Shown piece by piece: positions 1 to 12,485 of a DNA stretch of 64,000 nucleotides. A program made the position numbers and the translations under genes. The stretch's first letter is position 1, and each line of letters begins with the position of its first letter. The notes beneath the pieces were generated by a model. It saw only the letters and a list, made by a program, of their open reading frames with translations, was not told the origin of the DNA and did no database searches. The DNA lies in assembly GCA_033002965.1 (NCBI GenBank), contig JAURVB010013220.1:62001-126000 (forward strand), given 5' to 3'. This stretch comes from Piper betle. Taxonomy: Eukaryota > Streptophyta > Magnoliopsida > Piperales > Piperaceae.

Positions 1-557
1 GTCAAACTAAAACAAGAGGAGTTTAAAAATCGGGGATTTAACTTCATGTTCTTACTCATGTTATGCTTCAAGTATGCTATATTTGTGATTAAATAATAAT
101 TGTATGATGTTATATTCATATTTTTTGAATTGTTTGCAAGTAGAATGAGCATCACATCCATGTCATGTTGTAACAACTCGCTCGTTCTGAACCACAGACT
201 AATTGTTACAATATAAAATGAAATATCTTGTAAATTATTTTCTACTCATTTATCAACATCATGAATAAACCCATGATGTAAATTCTTTTAAACCATACAA
301 ATTAAATTGATACTCAAAGAATAAGTTAAACTTCAAATTCTAAGTCATGTCATGAAATAAAGTATATTATAACTAATGCTCAAAATAATCTAATACCTTC
401 AGGAAATAAGCCAGCACTGCGACACTGCTGGCCTAGATCCTAGCGTCGTGACACTCGTTTGGATTTTTGTTAAATAATGTTTAATTAATATTGATTCCTC
501 GTGTATGCTTCATATATGCTCATTAGAAGATTATATGACATTAATATGATATAAACA
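1..557. other. AT-rich spacer, no gene seen
   Basis: There is no credible reading frame, RNA gene or transposon end in this stretch. A short segment near 168-230 (TGTAACAACTCGC...) faintly resembles the TGTAACACC end of the LTR-A family that follows, but it is too short and divergent to call. Confidence 0.5.
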
Positions 558-3259
558 TGTAAAACCTGTGACTCTAGTCAAGGTTTTGTACTCATGAACC
601 GATCAATTTAGCCATCAGTCCAAGTCAAGTCAGTTTCAGAGCACATGCACCAAGCCAAGTCCAACTGTATGTGTTATGAGCAATGAGGATCAAGTGTATC
701 TGACTATATAATGATAATGTCAGTAACACAACTAGAAAATGAGTTATCAGAATATACGACAGTATGCCAGATTTTTTATTCTATTTCATGCATTAGACTG
801 TAGAAATTAGAATTAGACTGTTTACCGTGTTAGGATGTGTCAGATAAGATTTTTAGGTGGGTTGGTAGGTCTAGAACATGTTATTTTATTTTATTGGGCA
901 TATTTTATTTTGTATTATTTTATCATATTTATTTTATATTTTTAGAATTTATTTGTTATTATTGACTCGAGTCAGAAGCAAATCAAGTTTTATTTACAAA
1001 ACTTCCCCTGAATTGTTTTCTTCCCCTTCCCAATCGTCTTATCCAAAACACCGCTCCTCCCGTCCTTCCCAACCCTCGCCGGTGATCACCCTCACTGCCA
1101 CCAACCACCACCACCACCATCCTGGCAACCTTCCCTCGCCGTTGCCACCAGCCACCAGCTTTGGCGACGACCTCCGGTTACCGTCCCTAGCCCTTCATTC
1201 ATCCTTCCTGCCCCTTCCCCTGCCTAGAAGACTGCAAGCATGGTGACCCATGCAAAATAGGGCTGCCACTTGCATGCACTATCACCGGTGACTAATGCTG
1301 CACTTGGCTAGTTGCACACCACAGCCAGCTAAGCCGTCCACCCCCCAGCCAACCTCAACCTCCCCTAGCCCTTCTCCCCTCTTCCAATTTGACATCACCC
1401 TCCTATTCGGTCTTACCCTAGCAAGGCACAACCATTGCCATCACCGCCAACTGGCCGTCACTGCCATCTAGTGGCAAGTCTAGCCACCTCGAGCTACTCT
1501 CCCTTGCCCATTTCAGTCGTGGGATGGTAATCACAGCCACCATCTCCCTCTTCACGACAACCGCGGCCATCACCACGTAATCGCCGACTTGGGTATACAA
1601 TTTAATAATTATTTCATTTTATATAATTGATCATTATTAGCACGTACATCATTGAGGTTATATTCTTAACTTTGATTTGTGTACTGGTTTTAGGATCTTG
1701 AGATTTATTGCTTGTTATTGTGAATGATTTTGTTGATGTAATTATGGGAAAAAATTTGATTAGTTAATTCAAAATAGGTGTGTGTCGATAATTCTTGTTA
1801 ATTAATGTTAGATAATTAAACTCGTGAATTATACATCTAGTTCTAATGGTTAATTTGTCATAATTGAGTATTATTTTGATTATCAAAATTATGATCTTTA
1901 TTTAGTTAATTGATGTATTTAATTACATATTAACGAATTTGTGATGTTGATGGCATGATCACATAGGAATGGAGATTCATATGGCTAAGTACTAATTGAT
2001 GAAATTGTTGTATGATAATAGTTATATTTTATGAGTGATGACATTTGAAGTTAACTGCATTACCATGATATGAACTTTACTACAAGTTTATCACACATAT
2101 ATGACATGATTATTAGGATTTGTTTGCATTGATTATGATATACATGATTGTCCTATTGTTGTTTGATTTATCCATTATGTAATTCATCCATCATATGGGT
2201 GTACATGGGTTTTAGAATTTAGTTATGTTTGTGTAGGTTCGGTGTAGAAGCTCACTGCATAGGCATGAAACTCTGGTTGGAGCTTCTACCAGATTCATTT
2301 AGGACTCGTACTCTTGTTTTGTTGGTCTCTTCTATTGTTTCTTTGCGATTGTATGTTGCAGGATGTGTTAGGTGGTTGATTTATTCGACCCCACTTAATA
2401 CGAGTCATTTTAACGAACCGGTTTCCAGGATTAATAACCCTCAAGGATGAGATCCCTCGAGTATGATTTAGAAAACTAGATCCACCACAAATTGCCTTTG
2501 GGCCTAAAATAATAAATCCCTCCCCTGGCCTATTTTTATCGAATTTTCAGTGTGACAAGAGATGGTGAACCAACTCGCTCGTACAATGAACAGGAGCATG
2601 TTCATGTCACAGAGGGGTCTAGATAAGTGAGAGGGATATTCCATTCCCGAGGGATCTTAACAACCTGTGTTTTGAGTTCCTCACACTTGGAGAGACGTGG
2701 GGTTTATGGATATTGTTTAGTACTGTGCATGTCCGGACATGTGGTTCAAAGGGTACTAAAGGTGACTGCTTGAGAGTACTCGACTTTCATGCTATGGGCC
2801 AAGAGAAATATGGAGGATTGGAGAGGGTTTAGGATATATTGGCAGTCCTGAGGGACCAAAAAATGAGAAAATGTAGAGAGAGACATCAAACTTGTCAATT
2901 CTGGGATGCTATCCAGACTATAGCTCAATGGCTCCTTAGTAGTTACCCTTAAGAGAGCTCTAATGAAGTATATGCATGTTTTATTTTTATGAGAGTTAGC
3001 TCTCGTTGATAGTTTGATATTAGTTATTTTATGAACCAGTGACAACCATTGCTAACAGTTTTTTATTGTATATGTAGGTGACCACCAGACACAACACGAT
3101 ATGTCGGACTTAACAAATGAGTAGTGACATCCTTGCACACACACATGCCTGACAATAGGATGCTTTATTGTGATGATAGTGAATGTGTAAAACTTTTGAT
3201 GAAATATTTTGATGATGTTAAAAGCATGGTTAACTTGTTTTGTAAATGAAGTTAGTAAA
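558..3259 (-). mobile_element. LTR-A copy A1: old, truncated solo LTR
   Basis: This is a degenerate copy of the LTR-A family. Strand follows the usual LTR convention that the 5' end reads TGTAACACC, so on the + strand the copy begins with TGTAAAACCTGTGACT. Landmarks shared with the intact copies follow in the same order: the GAACCGATC block near 596, the GTAGGTTCGGTGTAGAAGC block near 2233, 'GGATGAGATCCCTCGAGTA' near 2446, 'CATTCCCGAGGGATC' near 2641, and 'GTTCAAAGGGTACT' near 2744. About 0.4 kb of the family's other end (ending GGTGTTACA in intact copies) is missing, because the next copy starts directly at 3260. It has many substitutions and indels and is clearly older than A4-A6. Short frames inside are not genes. 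Confidence 0.75.
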
Positions 3260-6142
3260 TGTAAAACTCGTGATTTGAGTCAGGGTTTTATAGTTTGAAC
3301 CGGTCGATTTGACTGTTATTTTCAGTCGGGTCATTTTTAAAACACGCTCACCGAGCAGTGACTGGTCTTGTGTTATGAACCATGAGAGTCATGTGTGCCC
3401 AAATATATGATAATAACAACGCTAGTAAGACAATAGCAGAATAAATTATCACAATATATGAGAGTATGCTAGATTTTTCTTTATTTATTTTAATTAAATC
3501 GTAGAATTATTTTTAGACTGAATAATGTACGAGTAATTTTGGTGGGTTATTAGTTATAAAGCATGTCATTGATGTGTAATATATTTTATGGGATTTTTCC
3601 TTGTTTTCTAAATTTTTTTTAGAATTATTACGAGTTAGTATTATTTTTAACTCGCATCGGAGTAGAGTCAAGTTACCACTTGTTTTTCTTAGACGACCAT
3701 TCATTTTTTTCTAAATGACCATTTGTTTTTCTAAACAACCATTCATTTTTTTCACTTGACTATTCGTTTTTCTCAACTGACCATTTATTCTTCTCACCTT
3801 GACATCTATATATTTCACACTTATGTAATTCAGCCACCATCGTCCTTCTCACTCAAATTCCTTCTTCTTTTTCTTCCTTCTCTCTTTCCCACAATCCTCA
3901 CTCGAGCTGGCCACAACCTTGTCGCCGTCGTCGTGTGATTGACGATTAGGTATAGACTTTTATTTGATTTAATTATTTAAAATTCAAAATTATTAGCACA
4001 GCATGCTAAGAATGATTAAATATTGTGATAACTGTCTGATTGTGAATGAATTGATGATTTGATTGATAATTAGTGATCTAATTAAGTAAATTAAATTTAA
4101 GCATGCTAATTGACTGCAACATAACTTAGAAAAAACGTAATAAAAATGGGATGAATAGGATGAGATATTTTGACATTGATAATTGTTTGACTATTATTAG
4201 ATGATGATTGCATTGTATGTGTGATATTCATGATGAGTTTGATCCATCATTCAGTTAATAGGCGTTAGCTTTTAGATTTGATGTGTATGTACAAAGTAGG
4301 AGCTTACCGCCTAGGTGCGTGGACACGCTTGAAGCTTCTACCAGGTCTGTTAGGACTTGTTTCTGGTTTTATTTCTATACTCTATCGTGTGTTGTTTTTA
4401 CTGGTAAGTGGATGTGTCAAGTGGTGGATTTATTATATCCCACTCTACACAGGTCATTTAGTTGATCGTATTTTTAGATTAATAACCTACGAGGATGAGA
4501 TCCCTCGAGTATGTTTTTGAAAACAAAATCTACCGCAAGATGTCTTCGGGCCCATATTATCTAATTCCCTACCCAGGCATTTTTAGTGAGATGTGTGACG
4601 GAGGAAACCAATTACCACGTCTTAGGATAGAGGTTTTTCAAACCAAAAGAGGTCTTTATCTTCCTCATCTTTAAGTATTTCCTTTCCATTCACTCGGATC
4701 TCTTCCGTTTCATCTAGTTTGTCTGGATCCTCCTGTTCTTCCGAACAAAGAGAAGGGTCTTCTTCGGTGGATCCCTCTTGTTCCTGTTTAGTCCCCTTCG
4801 TTTCGGAAGTCGTTTCTATTTCTACATCTGTTTCTTCCTCACTTTCCCCTCTTTCTTCCATTTCTGAGGTTTCTTTCAGTTTCTTAGTAACAATAGGCGA
4901 TGGCATTCTGCCTAAATAGTAGACAGAGGTGATAAATAAGAGAATACTAAAGATTCGAGCCATAGAATTTCTCAATTCTGACACAAGGTACTTATTAGAT
5001 CGAATGGAGTGTGCTTGTCATCAAAGCAGGCTCTGGAACTGGTGAGCGTCCACTCCATTCCCGAGGGATCCTGACAACTCCACCTTTGAATTCCTCAAAC
5101 CCGGAGATGTGTGGAGGTTTATGGGTACTATTGTGCAGCACATGTCTAGACTTGTGGCGAAAAAGGGTACTGAAGGCACGTGTCTGAGAATACTCGGCCT
5201 CTGTACTCAAGTCTAGGAGTAATACGGAGGATGTAGAGGGCTGAGATGAAAGAGAAGGATTTTATCGTGAAAAGGGATAGTTTGAATGGCCAAGGAAAGA
5301 GAATGTTATGTAAATGAGAATGTTATGGAAAGAGAAAGTTATGGAAAGGGGACACTGCTACTTGAGGGCGACGATTCCCATTACTGCCCTTGTGAGAATT
5401 CTTGAGGAAGTATATGAGATTTTTATTCAACAGGAGGGTTAGCTCTCCTATGCCAGTTTTTTATTAATTATTTTTTGGACCGGTAACACTCGTTACTGAC
5501 AGTTTTCTATTATTTATGTAGGTGAGAATCTCGAGGACTGACCGCGGTCAGGACTACGGAGTAGTAAAGGCGTTGCACACATGTACCTGCCTCACGTAAT
5601 GAATGGAAATGATGATTTATAAGCTGTGTGAATGATGAGATTGTTTTAGATTATTCTGTGACATGCTATGAACATTTAGCTTGTGGAACGAAACTAGAAT
5701 GAAAGTGAAATAAAAATGTCATGTTTTGGAATTATATCGATATAAATATTAATTATTGTACTTTTAGGAAAGACTTGGTCCATTTTATTTTATTTTATTT
5801 TATTTAAATATTATTTATTCTCGAACCTATTTTCACGATTATTCTATCTATGCACAATGGCACATCATGGCATGCATGAGGGGTACATTCGAACCCAAGC
5901 ATCCCATTCACGCATTATATACTTGCACTACCATTTTAAGACACCGAGGGGAGATCCGGGTCGGCCTAACCGAATCAAGTAGTTTGGCGAACGGTTCGGT
6001 TGCTGGTGACATTTCCGGGACGGTTGACGAGTGAACTGGAACCAGAACGGGGTCGACCAAATTAATTGAATTTGAGAATCAATTTGGTGTCCCGTAACAT
6101 TTCCAGTTCGGTTTAATAGTAAACCAGATTTAGGGTGTTACA
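3260..6142 (-). mobile_element. LTR-A copy A2: old full-length solo LTR
   Basis: It begins TGTAAAACTCGTGA at 3260 and ends GGGTGTTACA at 6142, a length of 2883 bp that includes a 380-bp foreign insertion. The family landmarks appear in order: GTACAAAGTAGGAGC near 4287, 'GGATGAGATCCCTCGAGTA' near 4493, 'CATTCCCGAGGGATCCTGAC' near 5056, GTGGAGGTTTATGGGTACT near 5111, and the AAGACACCGAGGGG block near 5938. No internal retrotransposon region flanks it. Flanks GTAAA and AAATA do not form a clean 5-bp duplication, as expected for an old insertion or one that landed with loss of A1 sequence. A chloroplast ycf1 fragment interrupts it. Confidence 0.8.
4629..5008 (-). pseudogene. ycf1: Nuclear plastid DNA: internal ycf1 (TIC214) fragment
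   Basis: The minus strand reads an open frame of about 120 residues that I recognise as the plastid gene ycf1, the very large Ycf1/Tic214 protein of the chloroplast inner-envelope translocon. Recognisable stretches are [35 protein letters not shown], the acidic run [33 protein letters not shown] and DLFWFEKPL. The + strand frame over the same bases is an antisense shadow. The fragment has neither end of the gene, lies in a nuclear LTR and has no promoter, so it is a NUPT and not a gene. Family matches fade near 4629 and 5008. On the left a few bases (about 4620-4628) match neither ycf1 nor LTR-A, and about 30 bp of LTR sequence is missing. Its frame is still open although the host LTR is decayed, so it probably arrived after the LTR. 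Confidence 0.88.
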
Positions 6143-6985
6143 AAATACATGTTGTGATGGTGTTTAACATATCGATTGAGTGGTGAATCATATATGGTCA
6201 TAGCATATCATGCACGCATGCACAATAGGTAGTTAGGTAGTGACGTTTAGTGTGTGTTTCATTTCCCATACTTGGACGGTGACAGTTGAGATGTTCCAAA
6301 GCTCAGGAGACTATTAACGAGGTCTCTTTAGTCATAATTTGGGGAGTTTTATGATCCTCATGTTGTTTGCTACATGATTAAATGGTTAGTCAAATCGTGA
6401 TTTGATGAATAATAAAATATGTAAAGACTAATAGATATTAAGGTAATGTGATAAAGAAATAAAATGAAAACTAAAACACATGTTTTTGGTGTTTTCGTAA
6501 TGTTAAGTCCAACCAATGGCGGGGCCTAGGCTTAACTAGTAATAAAATAGAAATCGGTTAAATCGACTGGTCAAACCAATAAAGCTTCGGGATCCACACT
6601 AGCGAGTGCCAAAAGGTTACTATATACACGCAGTGTTTATGATCATTTGTAGGGGCTTATTTAGAAGGTTGCAAGATTGATCGCCATGTAAAACCTAAGG
6701 GTTGAGATACAAACTTGGAGTTGTTTATGGTCGATGAGTAAAATATTTTATAATTTAGAATTTGATCATGGTCGATGAATAACATAATATGACTATGGCA
6801 AGGTTAACAATTATAATTGTTTTCCCTTGTTTTATTGTTGTCAAAAGATGAGTTGAGTTGATGAGGTGTTGTGTACATGTCATTTAATCAGCAAACTTAA
6901 TTTATGGAATATGCCTGAAGAGAAACAATAGAGATCAGGCTCCATTGGGGCAGTCAATGTTGAGGAAGCAAGACATAACAACTTG
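6143..6985. other. Unassigned sequence upstream of a decayed gypsy pol
   Basis: No long frame, LTR pair or gag domain is visible. By position this is where gag or a 5' LTR of the following gypsy element should lie, but neither can be recognised. The last 90 bases read weakly as the linker before the protease. Confidence 0.3.
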
Positions 6986-9260
6986 GTCCAATGTATGATT
7001 ATGGTTCATGATGTTCCCGCAATGTTACTCTTTCATTATGGATGCACACATTCTTTTTATTTCACACTTCTTAGTAAGAAAGTTAAAGATTAAGACAAAA
7101 CCTTTTAAGATTCCATTACTAGTTAAGACCCCAAGTGGTGAAAAGACAGTAGTAGATTAGCAAGTAGAATCTATTGTTCTATCCATATAATGTGTCCAAG
7201 TAGTTTGGGATTTTGTGATGTATCATCTCCGAGGGATAGATGTCATCTAATTATTGAATTGGCTAGATATGAATCACAATGTGATAATATATAAAGTTAG
7301 AAAAGTCTACACTTAATCGAGGAAGAAGATGATTTATATTTTCAAGGAATGAGAGCTGAAGATAGTACATGTATTATCTCTTATGCGAAGGCAACAAAGC
7401 ACCTAAATAAGGGATGTCAGGTCTTTCTAGCTAGTGTCGTACTAGATGACAGGACTAGTTGTAGTGATCTTGAAAATGAGAAAGTAGTTTCAAAGTTTCC
7501 CAACTTCTTTCCCGAAGATTTGTCACGGTTACCACTAAAAAGATAATTGTAGTTTGTAATGGACCTTCAACCAAGGACAACACCAATTTCAAAGGCACCA
7601 TAACAGAATGCCACCTTCGGAATTGAATGAGTTGAAGGAGCAGCTAAAAGAATTGCTTGACAAATTTCTCTGTGGGGAGCCCCAATTCTTTTCAACAAGA
7701 AGAAGGATGGTTCATTTCGATTGTGTGTAGACTATCGGATGTTAAATCAAGTAACCTGTTGCGTAGGATAGATGACATGTTGGATCAGTTGAAGTCTATA
7801 GGTGTATTTTCCAGTATTGACCTTAAATTGGGATATCCTAAGTTGTGTATTAGGGAAGATAATATTTTGAAGAGTCCCTTTAGGACCCGATATGGACATT
7901 ATGAGTTTTTAGTTACGTGATTTGGTTTGACCAATGCTTTGATAGCTTTTATAGACCTCATGAATAGGGTGCTCCATAAATATTTAGATGCCTTCATTAT
8001 TGTTTTTTTGGATGATAACATAATCCACTCTGACAATGAGGAAGATGAAGAGATGCACTAAAGGACAGCAATAGAGGTGCTTAGGAAGAATAAGTTGTAT
8101 GCAAAGAGGACTAAATGTGATTTTTGGATGAAGAAATGTTCATTTCTTTGTCACATAATCTCAAAGGAGGGAGTGTTAGTAGATCAAGCAAAGCTAGAAG
8201 AATTTACAGTGGAAAGAGTTGAAGATAGTCATAGTGGTGTAGATTTTTTTTAGGCTTAGTTGGATATTATAAGAGAATCATCCATGATTTCTCTATCATA
8301 GCTATTCCACTCACGGATTTGATGAAGAAGGATAAAAAGTTCATGTGGGACGCAAAGTGTGAAAATGGTTTCAAGATTTGGAAGTGTCTCACAACAACTC
8401 AGATGTTGACACTATGTAAGGTAGAGAAGGCTCAATAATTTACACAGATGCTTCCAATTTGGGGTATGGAGTTGTGTTAATGCAAACTAATAAGGTCATC
8501 GTGTATGCTTCACTATCTGTATGGAGCTAAGTTTGAAGTGTTCACATGTCACAATAGTCTCAAATATGTTATCTTTAAGCAAGATTTGAATATGAGACAA
8601 ATGAGGTGGTTAGAGTACATCATGGACTATGATTTCACTATTGCTTACTATCTAGGTAAGGCAAATATAATTGCAGATGCTCTTAGTCGATAACCGAGGG
8701 GTTAGTTGGAGAGTATGATAGTATCAAGATGAAATATGATGCAAGACAACATTGAGGTCAAACTGGAATGCCAAATTGAGTCTCTTATGGCTAATTTGAG
8801 CATTTCTAATGATCTTGTATAGAAAACAAAATCAACTCGGGATAGTGATAAATGGCAACAAAGGTTGCTCACTTCAAAGGCTCCAACTCTAAAAGATTAG
8901 GATGGAGTGATCTGTCCAAATGGAATATTATGTGTGCCAAATATTCATAAGTTATGAGCAGAAGGTTTGTGTGAAGCCCATTGTTCCAAGTACAATAGGA
9001 ATGAATAAGATGTTCAAAGATATGAAAAGGAAGTACTAGTGGAAAGGCATGAAGAATGATGAGGACTTTGTCTCGAAGTGTTTGACTTATCAGCAGGTGA
9101 AGTTCGAACCATCAAAGGTCAAGAGGAAAGTTGTAGCCACTTGACATTCCAATATGGAAGTGGGATGATATAGCATGTAATTTCGTATGTGGACTGCCAC
9201 TTGAAGCAAAAATGGTCTTCAAACTTTTACCATCGGAGAAGCAGGTTTCCTAAGTTATTT
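6986..9260 (+). pseudogene. Decayed Ty3/gypsy pol (protease, RT, RNase H, integrase)
   Basis: Frame-shifted and stop-riddled remains read in the canonical gypsy order. Protease comes first: near 7020-7100 a relic of the LFDSGATHSF motif reads LFHYGCTHSF, with the catalytic Asp lost. At 7349-7546 the pre-RT linker ends KFPNFFPEDLSRLP. RT follows at about 7670-8160, with [38 protein letters not shown] and a relic of the YxDD box reading VFLDDNII. RNase H lies at about 8430-8690, including VFTCHNSLKYVIFKQDLNMR, RWLEYIMDYDF and ADALSR. Integrase zinc-finger and core scraps extend to about 9230. The order RT-RNase H-integrase places it in Ty3/gypsy, probably the Tekay/del side. No gag is recognisable upstream. 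It cannot encode a protein. Confidence 0.88.
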
Positions 9261-9290
9261 CTTATTTAAATATTGATGACGAAATTTCGT

Positions 9291-9303
9291 AAAGGAGGAA
9301 GAT
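9291..9303 (+). other. Polypurine tract of the decayed gypsy element
   Basis: AAAGGAGGAAGAT directly precedes TGTAACA at 9304 and follows GACGAAATTTCGT. This is the arrangement usual at the 3' end of plant gypsy elements, where the polypurine tract abuts the 3' LTR. Confidence 0.7.
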
Positions 9304-9877
9304 TGTAACATTTATAAAATATTTTACTATTTACTTTTCCAAACTAATAAATATTTAATAATAATGTTTTTCCTCAAAGGTATTAATCCCATCTATTTTT
9401 CTTTTGTATTACGTACGCCATCTTAATTACATTAGAAAAATTCAAGGAATAATTTAATACATGGTGCATTGATATGTATTCATTTATTACATGGCACATT
9501 GATAAATGTATTCATTCAATGCAACTTTAATGTAAGTTCATCCTACGTTTTATACTTTAACATATGGTAATCAATTTATTTGTACTTTAAAGAGGTTAAA
9601 TATACATATAATCAAGCGAAATATAAAATAGATAGCTTATGAGCAAGGTGGACAACAATATGGTGCAGTGTTAATAAGTTAGAATGGTGGTCCGATTTAA
9701 TGCCTTGAAGGTAAGAGATTCCAAATAAGGGATTCTTATTTAATAGTTGTCCAAGAATTAAATAGTCATCACGTTTGGGTTATACCCAAGGGTAGTTTGC
9801 TTGAGGACAACTGACACATACATGTTTGTCTAGGAAGTCCACAATTATAGACCATGTAGGAGAAATAAGGGCATAGT
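9304..9877 (+). mobile_element. Probable gypsy 3' LTR, first part
   Basis: It starts TGTAACATTTATAAAATA immediately after the polypurine tract. The segment is cut at 9877 by the Athila-type element. No second copy of this LTR was found in the window to prove it, so the call rests on position and the TG start. Confidence 0.5.
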
Positions 9878-11035
9878 TGTTAAGTGTTTAAAATATATAA
9901 TATTTACCCATATTTTTAATATGATTTTTTACTTCTCGGGTATAAACATTATTAATTTAGTGATATTTTTCATTATATTCTAGTTAATTAATATTTTATT
10001 AAATATGCTTAACTTTGATGTTTTAATACAGAAAAAGATGAATAAATTAAGCTTTGGAATTAATTGGTCATGACACTTAGCGCCACCCAATGGCTACAAT
10101 GTATGGTGTTCAATGAAGTCGAACAGTTGGAAACTTAAAGGGATATTATAATTAATTAGATTACGTCGATTTGTGAACACCCTCTTCGAATTCTTGTATC
10201 TCCACTGTCTATATAAAGGGGTGGTCATTTGTTGTTGATCATATCTCATCTCTTGGATTCAGAGTGTAGTGAAAGTAGTAGTTTTAGTTTTTGTAATTCT
10301 TTTTTATTTCATAATAAAAATTAGTTTCTTCTTTATATTATTTTCTATTTTTATTATGGAGTAGTCTTTTATTTTCGTTCTAGAGAAGAATGGAACTTAA
10401 CATGATTTAATTGAATTTATTTCAAGCTTTTACTCTTTTATTCAATCGGATTGTTTGAATTATCATATTCTTAATGCTAAGAATAGATTGATCACCTATT
10501 TCTTAGATCACGAGGTTTAATTAGATTTTGGGAGAAATTAATTAGATTAGTCATTGGTAATTCATCATACGACGAGTCTTTTGACTTGTTTGTCGTTGTG
10601 GTCGGGAGATACACAACACAGTATGCGATTGTAAGGCAATTTTTAATGCATTATTTTGTTGTTTAATCAATTATCACCGGGAGGTAGAAATTGAGGCAAA
10701 ATAATAGAAGCATGAAGGAGCGGGAGCCACCATGTTATATAATTATCCTAGATCGACAATCTTAGGGACTAAAAGATAAGAGGAAGATTTAATGAAGATT
10801 AAATTCATGTTAAGGGAAATTCGACTCTAGAACGAGTTTTATAATTTTAACTCCGCTTTTTATGTAAGTTATTATTTAGATTTCGTTAAGTCAATTATTT
10901 TTGTTTTGTTCTTAATTTTATTTTCTTTAATTAATTTAAGGAAATTCATCTCTATGTGGGAATGATACTCTAATTTATCATCATACTACTTGTTTCGACC
11001 GTGTATACTTGCATGATATTGAAAATAATCTAACA
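9878..11035 (+). repeat. Athila derivative 5' LTR
   Basis: It starts TGTTAAGTGTTTAAAATATA and ends AATCTAACA (1158 bp). It contains TATATAAAGG near 10210, a likely promoter TATA box, which the other LTR also has near 14244. It carries about 200 bp (roughly 10736-10939) absent from the right LTR. Confidence 0.9.
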
Positions 11036-11041
11036 AGTTTT

Positions 11042-11060
11042 TGGCGCTGTTGCCGGGGAG
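11042..11060 (+). other. Primer-binding site (tRNA-Asp type)
   Basis: TGGCGCTGTTGCCGGGGAG begins 6 nt after the 5' LTR and matches, with one change, the complement of the plant tRNA-Asp 3' end used by Athila-type elements for minus-strand priming. Confidence 0.85.
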
Positions 11061-11261
11061 ATGAAATTTTCTTAACTAATTTAGGATTAGAATTTTGAGT
11101 GTTTTTCTTTTCTTTTTAGATTTTAGTGTCTGATTATTTTTTTAAAAATAAAAAAGAAAAAAATAAACTATATCATTATCTTCTTCCTTGCTATTATTTA
11201 TTATCATTTGTTTATTAGTACGGTCACCCTTGTCTTCTTGTGATTCAAAGATTGAAAGCAC

Positions 11262-12485
11262 TTGAGAAACGTGTGTGCCGCTGGAAGAAGAGCACAAGAA
11301 GCCATAGAGGAAGAAGCCATGCATTCATGGAGGACTACCGGAGTTTTAGAATTAGATGCATTTACTGCTTTATATGCTCAGGTCAGTGCTTTAACTAATG
11401 AAATTCAAATTCTTAATATACAAAGACAGGTTAAAGCTGTTGAACCAAGGTGTGAATGGTGTGGACAAGGACATTTTACAGGTCAATGTGCAACAGATCA
11501 AGTTAATTACGTAGGCAACTATAATTGGAACAACAATCCCTATTCCAATACCTACAATGTGGGTTGGCACAATAACCCCAATTTTTCATGGAATAATTCT
11601 TCACAATCGGTTTCTGTCCCTAATAATCCACCACCACCATAACAGCATTATCAACCCCCTTCACTTTCTTTTCAGCAACAACAACAACCAAATTTGGTCC
11701 AAATGTTCAATTCCATGCAACAAACTATGCAACAATTTATGCAGAATCAGCAGCATCAACAACAACAATTTATGCAACAAGTTATGGTGCAATTAAACAA
11801 GGAACCAAGTGAGCGACCCAAGGGTGTACTTCCTAGCCAACCAGAACAACTAAGGAATGATGGTCAAGCTATAACAACCCAGAGTGGTATTACTTTACAG
11901 GAACCAGTTCAGCCCAATGAAGATAAGGAAAAAGATGAAAAACCAAATAACAAAAATGAACTCAATACATTGGTTAGCTTACTCGGATGCAAAGGGGATC
12001 ATTTTAGTAATTTATTACATAAATCTATAAATTCTCTTTGTGTAGAAGATATTAATGTGGATGACATGGTTAAAGTATTAGATTCACAACCAATTTTGCC
12101 TCAACGATTCAAAGTTATGGAAACCTCAGATCTACCATTCCACAAATTGCTGCCATCAATTGAAGTACCACTTATTTTAGAGCTAAAGCAACTTCCAAAA
12201 CATCTCAGGTATATTTTCTTAGGGCTAGATGACACTCTTCCTATTATTATATCTTCAGAGCTAACTATATTGCAGAAAGAGAAGCTGATTAAAATACTAA
12301 AAGATCACAAGTCAGCTATTGCTTGGACTATAGCAGACAAACATGGCATCTGGTGTGGTTGTTGGTCATTTTCTCCTGGACAAAAGTTTTTTCCACATGG
12401 TGCAATTGAAATTAAGACTGAACAAAGGGATCGATCATTTAAAGTCAATAAAGCATGGGTCAAGTCCAAATTCAGTTATTCATGA
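11262..12485 (+). pseudogene. Athila gag C-terminus fused to pol scraps, one in-frame stop
   Basis: One frame runs from an ATG at 11262 to a stop ending 12485, broken by a single TAA at 11640-11642. In order: a leucine-rich stretch (LELDAFTALYAQVSALTNE), a zinc knuckle CEWCGQGHFTGQC (11452-11490), the Asn-rich block NNPYSNTYNVGWHNNPNFSW typical of Athila gag, a Gln-rich coiled stretch near 11700-11790, then the pre-RT region (LKQLPKHLRYIFLG, AIAWTIADKHGI). At about 12350 it jumps to the last part of integrase (FFPHGAIEIKTEQRDRSFKV). The gag N-terminus, RT, RNase H and most of integrase are missing. The direct joining of the pre-RT motif to the integrase tail marks one large internal deletion. 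This frame is not a host gene. Confidence 0.85.

Noticed and set aside
4719..4919. Serine-rich plus-strand frame
   Set aside because: It is antisense of the ycf1 fragment.
11694..12485. 263-residue frame as a host gene
   Set aside because: Motifs and the LTR, primer-binding site and polypurine context show it is Athila gag/pol debris in frame with the upstream gag.
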